Position numbers and translations under genes: made by a program
NCBI GenBank assembly: GCA_945877425.1
Contig: CAMCRZ010000001.1
Span: 62,001 to 126,000 of the forward strand
Length of the DNA stretch: 64,000 nt
Origin: an uncultured Treponema sp.
GTDB taxonomy: Bacteria > Spirochaetota > Spirochaetia > Treponematales > Treponemataceae
Direction: 5' to 3'
Part shown: positions 58,573 to 64,000 of the stretch, in pieces
How the letters are laid out: each line of letters opens with the position of its first letter
Position numbering within the stretch: position 1 is the stretch's first letter
Notes under the pieces: generated by a model
Seen by the model: only the letters and a program-made list of their open reading frames with translations
What the model was told of the DNA's origin: nothing
Database searches by the model: none

Positions 58573-60327
58573 ATGTCATTAGAAAAAAAATTAATTCTGC
58601 ACAGTTTTCTGCCAAATGTAATTTGTGCAATAATAATTTACAGTTATGCCACAATAAGCGCCCAGCTTAACTTTACAAGATGGATTAACGGGTTAAAGCT
58701 TGTAATTGCTTCAATAGTTGTCCTTCAGTTTATGATTGCGCCCATAGTTGATCACCTTGCATACAGAAAAATAAATGCCAGCGTAAAGAATTTCAAAAAT
58801 CACGAAACTACTGTAGCGGAACGGACTGAACTTTTAGAGCAGCTTATTCATCTGCCTGTAGTTACGGAAGCATTGACTTTTTTGTTTTTCAGCTTTGCGT
58901 CTTTTGCATTATTTTACTACTTTGATATTGTAGAAAACGTAAGGACAGGACTTTCAATTTTGATTTTATTTGAATGTCTTTTCGGTTCATTTTTTGCAGC
59001 AATTTTCGCTGATGATTACAGTCACAACATCATTTCAAAATATGCAGAAGAAGTTGTTATTGCCGGAGTAGACAAGCGCTACATTTCAAAGCACCATTAC
59101 TTTGGAAAAAGCCTTTTGTCCCAGAGCATATTTTTTGTAATCCTGCCGATTGTTTTTTCTACAATTATTTCAGCACTTATTGTAATTATAGGATATTTTC
59201 CTGTTGACCAGAGAGTTTACCACGAAAATGCAAATTCACAAATTGCACGGATGATCTGGACTGCCATTTTTAACTTTACAGTTCAGATTACAATGATAAT
59301 TTTCTTTTACCAGAAGATATACAGCAGAAACAAAAACCTTACTAAAATCTTCAACAAAATGATTGAAACAAATTTAACGTATACTAAAGGAATACGCACG
59401 GATCTTTCAAATGAATTAAGCTACAGCCATTACCTTATTAACGAAATGATAAGCATTTTCCGCTCAATCCTCAGCAAGTCTACTACAATCGGTGACAAGA
59501 TAAATTCTTCCATTCAGGAACTTACGAAAATGAGCAACGAAACTGAATCAACTTCAGTGCAGCAGTCAACAGGAACTAAGGAAATTGTTTCTACAATGGA
59601 AGATGCAGCAAGGCTTAACCACAACATTGAAAACTCCATCGGCGAAGTTGCGGAACTTGCCCAGCAAACTGTAAACAGCGTATCCGACGGCTCTGAAATT
59701 CTCATGAACAACTTAAACAAAATGAATCTCATAGCCCGCGCAAATGAAATTACAATCAACGGAATCCGTGACTTAAACACAAAAATCAACAGCATCTGGG
59801 AAGTTGTAAACATCATCAATTCCATTGCAGATCAGACTAAAATTATTGCTTTTAACGCTGAACTTGAAGCCACAAACGTTCACGACGAAAAGCGGAACTT
59901 TAAAAATGTTTCAAACGAAATACGCCGTCTTGCAAACAACACAATGGACAGCACAAAGGAAATTAAGGAACGCATTACTGAAATTCAAAACGCTTCGGCT
60001 AACCTTATAAAATCTTCCCAGAGCAGTACTTACTTAATAAGCCAGGGTTCTGAACTTTCAAATTCACTTAAAGAAAAATTCCAGAACATTAAAAGCTCAG
60101 CAGAATCAAGTTCTTCTTCTGCAGATGAAATCAAATACCTTATTAACCAGCAGAACATTGCATTTGACCAGATTGTAAAGACGCTTCAGCAAATAAGCAA
60201 CGGAATACAGAATTTTTCTGTTTCTACAAAAACTGTCATTGACACTACAAACATTCTTCAAGAAAGTGTTAACCGCCTGAAAAACATCACTAACGATGAA
60301 TACAATGGAGAAAATGAAAATGAATAA
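58573..60327 (+). CDS. six-TM MCP-like receptor, paralogue 3
   Basis: The ATG at 58573 follows AAAGGAG and gives 584 residues. Six TM helices within about 10-255, linker LSNELSYSHYLINEMI, then the coiled-coil domain with SVQQSTGTKEIVSTMEDAA on one side and the tip IADQTKIIAFNAELEATNVH on the other, NEIRRLANNTMDSTKEIKE completing the signature. The C-terminal helix (FDQIVKTLQQISNGIQNFSV) resembles the methylation-helix pattern. The next receptor starts 8 bases before its stop. Confidence 0.83.
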   Translation: MSLEKKLILHSFLPNVICAIIIYSYATISAQLNFTRWINGLKLVIASIVVLQFMIAPIVDHLAYRKINASVKNFKNHETTVAERTELLEQLIHLPVVTEALTFLFFSFASFALFYYFDIVENVRTGLSILILFECLFGSFFAAIFADDYSHNIISKYAEEVVIAGVDKRYISKHHYFGKSLLSQSIFFVILPIVFSTIISALIVIIGYFPVDQRVYHENANSQIARMIWTAIFNFTVQITMIIFFYQKIYSRNKNLTKIFNKMIETNLTYTKGIRTDLSNELSYSHYLINEMISIFRSILSKSTTIGDKINSSIQELTKMSNETESTSVQQSTGTKEIVSTMEDAARLNHNIENSIGEVAELAQQTVNSVSDGSEILMNNLNKMNLIARANEITINGIRDLNTKINSIWEVVNIINSIADQTKIIAFNAELEATNVHDEKRNFKNVSNEIRRLANNTMDSTKEIKERITEIQNASANLIKSSQSSTYLISQGSELSNSLKEKFQNIKSSAESSSSSADEIKYLINQQNIAFDQIVKTLQQISNGIQNFSVSTKTVIDTTNILQESVNRLKNITNDEYNGENENE

Positions 60328-62074
60328 GAAAAAGATAGACTTTACAACAAGAATATACTTACGGAGCATTTCAGTAAACCTTTTTTCAGCTGTACTCATT
60401 TCCTTTTTTTCATCAATTCTGGCTGGACTTAAAACAGTAAACCTTTTCAGCTCTGTAGCTTTTTCCTTTACAGTAACTGCCATTCTGCAGTTTACGCTTT
60501 ACCTGTTTCTTGTAAAATCAAGAGCTGGAAAAATTGACGAAGGACTTTCACTTTTTGAAAACGGCAACGAAATGTCTGTAAAAAGCAAGACAATCCTTTT
60601 CAAAAAGCTTATGTCATTTCCAAAACGCCATGCTTTGTTTACGTCATTTTTCTTTCTTGTTGTAATTACTATACTCTGCTCCATTGCCGTTTTGCCTCAG
60701 ATTTTTAACCTTAAGTGGCAGACTTCATGCATTTACGGATTCGGCAGCCTTTACGGAATTTACATCTGCGGAATTTTAACTTTAAGCTATTCGGAAAACA
60801 TTGCAAATTTTGTTGCAAGGAAAATTGTAAAAGATCAGATAAGCGATGCAGAAGTTAAGCAGAAAAAATATTTCGGCATCTCCATGACAGCAAGGACAAT
60901 TTTGTTTTTGGTAATTCCTGCATTGTTAGGCAACGGACTTTTTATTTTTATCTTAATTCAGGGATATAAATCTTTAGACGGACTTACATACACGCCAAGC
61001 TATCAGGTTTTCAGAGTTTACATTTGTGCAGCTGCAGTCATTATATTACATTCTTACCTTTGCATGAAATATTACAAAACTACCCACAAAAATATTATTG
61101 ACCTTACAGACGCAACAAGCAATCTTCTTAAAAACTACGACTCACAGGATTTTGCAGAAACTTCTCTAAGCGATGAAATTCAGCACAACACTTATCTTTT
61201 AAACAACGTGCTTACTTCTTTCAGAACACTTATTTACAAAGCCTCAGACATTGGAAGTGACGTTTTAAGAACAACAGACAATCTTTCTGTAATTGCAACT
61301 CAGGTTTCTTCTACAGCTTTAGTGCAAAGTGCCGACGTTAAGGAAATCTTAAGCACAATGGAAGATTCAAACTCTCTTTCACAAAACATTGCAAACAGAA
61401 TTCTCCACGTTTCAGGCGGTGCTGATGATTCAAAAAATGATATTGAAGAAAGCCTTGAACTTCTCCACCAGAGCATTTCCAAAATGGAAGAAATAAACAG
61501 TTCCAACGATAAAATCAGGGAAGGCATTAAAAATCTTACCCAGCAGATTGATAACGTTGACGACATTGTTACAATGATTAAAGATATTGCTGACCAGACA
61601 AGAATCATTGCTTTTAACGCAGAGCTGGAAGCCGTAAGTGCAGGAAACGAAGGAAAGAACTTTCACATTATTGCAACAGAAATCCGCCGTCTTGCTGCCA
61701 ACACAATGACTTCGATTAATGACATTCAGCAGTACATTGAAAAAATACAAAGCGCTTCCCGAACTTTAATAAATTCTTCTCAGGAAGGTACAACTTACAT
61801 TCAGCAAGGAAAGGAACTTACTTCAAAGCTGGAAACTCACTTTGCAGTTATAAATGAAACTTCAAGCAAGACATTTAACAGGGCAAACGAAATTGCTGCA
61901 ATAATCGACCAGCAGACATCTTCCTTTAATCAGATTGTAATTACCCTTAAGCAGATCAGTGCCGGAATTGAAAGCTTTACTGTTTCTACAAAAACTATAA
62001 GCGACACGGCAAACCTTATGAAGTCCATTGCATCTGCTCTTGATAACATTACTGAATCTGAAAGTGAAGATTAG
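60320..62074 (+). CDS. six-TM MCP-like receptor, paralogue 4
   Basis: The ATG at 60320, 9 bases after GGAG, gives 584 residues; further in-frame ATGs lie just upstream. Six TM helices (about 15-255), linker LSDEIQHNTYLLNNVL, coiled coil with tip IADQTRIIAFNAELEAVSAG and TEIRRLAANTMTSINDIQ. Of the four it is closest to the classical MCP tip but still lacks the tip Arg. It ends the operon, meeting the convergent M28 peptidase gene one base later. Confidence 0.83.
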   Translation: MNKKKIDFTTRIYLRSISVNLFSAVLISFFSSILAGLKTVNLFSSVAFSFTVTAILQFTLYLFLVKSRAGKIDEGLSLFENGNEMSVKSKTILFKKLMSFPKRHALFTSFFFLVVITILCSIAVLPQIFNLKWQTSCIYGFGSLYGIYICGILTLSYSENIANFVARKIVKDQISDAEVKQKKYFGISMTARTILFLVIPALLGNGLFIFILIQGYKSLDGLTYTPSYQVFRVYICAAAVIILHSYLCMKYYKTTHKNIIDLTDATSNLLKNYDSQDFAETSLSDEIQHNTYLLNNVLTSFRTLIYKASDIGSDVLRTTDNLSVIATQVSSTALVQSADVKEILSTMEDSNSLSQNIANRILHVSGGADDSKNDIEESLELLHQSISKMEEINSSNDKIREGIKNLTQQIDNVDDIVTMIKDIADQTRIIAFNAELEAVSAGNEGKNFHIIATEIRRLAANTMTSINDIQQYIEKIQSASRTLINSSQEGTTYIQQGKELTSKLETHFAVINETSSKTFNRANEIAAIIDQQTSSFNQIVITLKQISAGIESFTVSTKTISDTANLMKSIASALDNITESESED

Positions 62075-62075
62075 C

Positions 62076-62951
62076 CTAATACGATTCCATTACGGCAAGT
62101 GCGTTTAAAATTCCCGCCATAACAGAAAAACTTTCTGCAGTAAGGGAAGAAATATTGTCTTCCGGCGTGTGGAAAAGCTGCCACGTTAATGGAAGAGACT
62201 GCCTGCAGCTGTCTTCGCTTATGGAATTTGTTCTGTTAAGGACTTTGTTTTCCAGCATAGGATTTTTACTTAAATTCATTGCGTACTCTGAAGCTTCGTT
62301 TGCAGGAAGCATGGTTATGGCTACGGCAGGAATTGCACAGGCTATAAAAGAAGCATTGTCGCTGTAAGGAACAGGAAGAGTTATCCAATTTTTTCCGCAG
62401 GCTGAACGCAAAAGGTTTTCCGTACGGCTAAACAAACCGTTAAAGTTCTTTTTAAACTTTGCAGGCGCATTTTTCGGAAGGATTGTCCTTGAAAGAACGG
62501 GAACAGTTCCTCTTCCGCAGGCATCAAAAACATACACGTCATCATTTGTAATGCCAAGCCGCCTGAAAGTTGAAGCCAGCCCGAACGCACCCTGACCGCT
62601 TATGCCTGTATTTTTTCCCAGCTCTTCTCCGTCAGTAAAAAAAATCCTTACATTATGAAAATAAGGAAAAGTTTTCAGCAGCACAGCCCAGTTCATAATC
62701 TGAAAATCAGCAGCACTGTTGTCGTTGGCACCGGGACTGTTTTCCACTCTGTCATAATGAGCAATAACAGTCTTTATCTTAAACTGAGGATTGTAAAACC
62801 GGGAACTGTACTGAACGAGAATGTGATTTTTACCGTCAATCTGAACTATTTTAGGTGAAATGCCGTTTTTTCTAAGATATGAGCATATAAATTCCATTCT
62901 GTTGCAGCCGGGAGAAATATATTCCTGGAAATTCTTAGAAAAATCATTCAT
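62076..62951 (-). CDS. M28-family metallopeptidase-like protein
   Basis: A 291-residue protein without signal peptide. Zinc-site residues in M28 order: His in IAHYDRV, Asp in PGANDNSAAD, Glu pair in FFTDGEELG, Asp in VFDACGRG and a final His in TWQLFHTPEDNIS. The family includes aminopeptidases and glutaminyl-peptide cyclotransferases; the exact substrate is unclear. It converges on the chemosensory operon and lies 9 bases after the RRM gene. Confidence 0.82.
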   Translation of the reverse strand: MNDFSKNFQEYISPGCNRMEFICSYLRKNGISPKIVQIDGKNHILVQYSSRFYNPQFKIKTVIAHYDRVENSPGANDNSAADFQIMNWAVLLKTFPYFHNVRIFFTDGEELGKNTGISGQGAFGLASTFRRLGITNDDVYVFDACGRGTVPVLSRTILPKNAPAKFKKNFNGLFSRTENLLRSACGKNWITLPVPYSDNASFIACAIPAVAITMLPANEASEYAMNLSKNPMLENKVLNRTNSISEDSCRQSLPLTWQLFHTPEDNISSLTAESFSVMAGILNALAVMESY

Positions 62952-62960
62952 TTAAGCTTT

Positions 62961-63248
62961 CTATCTTCTCCTAAAGCTGCTGCCTCTGCCGGACTTTTCC
63001 CTTACAGGCTTTTCTTCAGCGTAATTTACACGAATTTTTCTTCCGTCAAGCTCCTTTCCGTTAAGAGCAGCAATAGCCTTGCCTGCACTTTCATCGTCAA
63101 CTTCAACAAAACCAAAGCCTTTAGACTGACTTGTATCTTTATCTACAATAATCTGAGCCGAAGCAACTTCTGCGAATTTAGAAAAAACAGAAGTAAGAGT
63201 TTCTTCCGTTGTAACAAAACTTAAATTTCCTACATAAATTCTTGACAT
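62961..63248 (-). CDS. RNA-recognition-motif protein
   Basis: A 95-residue single-RRM protein: RNP2 IYVGNLSF at 4-11, RNP1 KGFGFVEV at about 44-51, and a short Arg/Ser/Gly tail (REKSGRGSSFRRR). Such proteins occur in cyanobacteria and treponemes as RNA-binding, often cold-responsive, factors. GAGGAA precedes the ATG. Probably cotranscribed with the M28 gene. Confidence 0.93.
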   Translation of the reverse strand: MSRIYVGNLSFVTTEETLTSVFSKFAEVASAQIIVDKDTSQSKGFGFVEVDDESAGKAIAALNGKELDGRKIRVNYAEEKPVREKSGRGSSFRRR

Positions 63249-63368
63249 AATTTCCTCTTAAAACTAAAAATTCCTTTTCTTAAAAATACTTTAAATATTT
63301 TTAGTAAAAAATGCAAGAAAAAAATACAGCACAACTGTTTTTTTGCTGATTTTACAAAAAATATATGT

Positions 63369-63374
63369 TATACT
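63369..63374 (+). promoter_or_regulatory. -10 element directly before the deaminase start codon
   Basis: TATACT at 63369-63374, 7 bases before the ATG at 63382. The -35 is weak (TTGCTG about 20 bases upstream). Transcription should start at the ATG. Confidence 0.5.
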
Positions 63375-63381
63375 GATTGAT

Positions 63382-64000
63382 ATGGACAAGGAAGATTTTT
63401 ACAACTTGATGTGTTTTGTGCCGAAAACAGAAATTCATGTTCACGAAGAAGCTGTTTTAAGCCGCAGTACAATAGAAAAAGTTTACGCAAAAAATTCTGG
63501 AAAAACCCTTTCTAACGAAGAATACGAGTCACTTTTTTCTTACAATGATTTTCAGGGCTTTCTTGATTCATTTATTAAAATTCAGTCTTTTTTTTCAAAA
63601 ATAGAAGATTTAAATTATTTTTTCAGTGATTTTGCTGATTATCTTGATAAAAACAATATTATTTACTGCGAAACATTTTTCAGTCCTACTTCCCATCTTA
63701 AAAAAGGCTGGGATTTTCATGAAATGATGTCCATTATTTCAAAAAACATAAGTACAATCAAAAAAGAGCGTGGAAAAACAGTAAAAATCCTTATTGACGT
63801 AAGCCGTTCCTTTGGTGTTGATAATGCAATGAACAACTTGAACCTTATCCTTAAGGAAAATAATCCTGACATTATAGGAATAGGCTTAGGCGGCAACGAA
63901 GAAACAGGTCCTGCCAGAGATTTTGAAAGCGTATTTAAAAAAGCAAGGGAAAAGGGCCTTCACATAGTAGTTCATGCAGGAGAAATTTGCGGGAGTTCAT
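63382..64000 (+). CDS. add: adenosine deaminase family protein (3' end cut by window)
   Basis: 206 codons are visible before the window ends. TEIHVHEEAVLSRSTIEKV supplies the metal HxH pair, although the usual HLDG is changed to HEEA; EYCE-type strand IIYCETFFSPTSHLKKG, VKILIDVSRS, GIGLGGNEETGPARDFESVF and HIVVHAGEICG match the barrel order of adenosine/adenine deaminases. It would convert adenosine or a related purine to the inosine form. No ribosome binding site precedes the ATG. Confidence 0.85.
   Translation, partial: MDKEDFYNLMCFVPKTEIHVHEEAVLSRSTIEKVYAKNSGKTLSNEEYESLFSYNDFQGFLDSFIKIQSFFSKIEDLNYFFSDFADYLDKNNIIYCETFFSPTSHLKKGWDFHEMMSIISKNISTIKKERGKTVKILIDVSRSFGVDNAMNNLNLILKENNPDIIGIGLGGNEETGPARDFESVFKKAREKGLHIVVHAGEICGSS

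Overview
The window looks like chromosome from a spirochaete of the genus Treponema, most likely an AT-rich gut, rumen or oral lineage. The basis is the protein content and gene order, not a database match: the corC-ybeY-pgpH-phoH block, the rplU-prp-rpmA-obg-nadD-yqeK-lytR-rsfS block, a second chemosensory operon with class III cyclase, many Lys/Glu/Ser-rich secreted proteins and lipoproteins, and a low-GC coding background. The species cannot be named from the sequence alone. Both ends of the window cut a gene.

Layout. 1-6600 (minus): a TPR protein cut by the window edge, CorC, YbeY, PgpH, PhoH and a SUMF1-fold secreted protein, then tRNA-Pro and tRNA-Asp. 7.0-10.2 kb (plus): a parvulin-like membrane chaperone and a Maf/DUF115 protein. 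10.2-19.5 kb (minus): LepA, a lipoprotein serine protease, a large secreted protein with Asp-rich calcium-type loops, TilS, L25, a shrunken tRNA-like element, SpoVG and IspE. 19.5-20.0 kb: a GC-rich, highly folded intergenic island. 20.1-25.8 kb: a very acidic small protein, then the L21/L27/Obg/NadD/YqeK/LytR/RsfS block. 25.9-34.1 kb: HtrA, a radical-SAM-like protein, AsnA, GalT, an endonuclease, Apt and TyrA. 34.2-35.6 kb: DAHP synthase behind what reads as a complete aromatic-amino-acid attenuator (leader peptide, antiterminator, terminator). 35.9-38.6 kb: two cobalamin riboswitches, one before a TonB-dependent receptor and one before a convergent lipoprotein, suggesting a B12 uptake locus. 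38.8-46.3 kb: an outer-membrane barrel protein, two envelope proteins, argD-argB-argJ and tRNA-Leu. 46.5-47.4 kb: RsgA. 47.5-62.1 kb: a ten-gene chemosensory operon. 62.1-64 kb: an M28 peptidase, an RRM protein and a partial adenosine deaminase.

The most unusual system is the chemosensory operon: two CheW-type proteins, CheB, CheR with TPRs, a CheA with a fused receiver, a class III nucleotide cyclase whose own receiver has lost its phospho-acceptor Asp, and four tandem paralogous six-TM receptors whose signalling tips depart from the classical MCP consensus in the same way. No CheY and no flagellar gene lies in it, so output through cyclic nucleotide rather than motility is a reasonable inference.

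A second theme is promoter architecture. At several genes a -35/-10 pair with 17-nt spacing sits so close to the ATG that transcription should begin at or within a few bases of the start codon, and no Shine-Dalgarno sequence is visible. The aromatic leader peptide itself is one of these apparent leaderless mRNAs.
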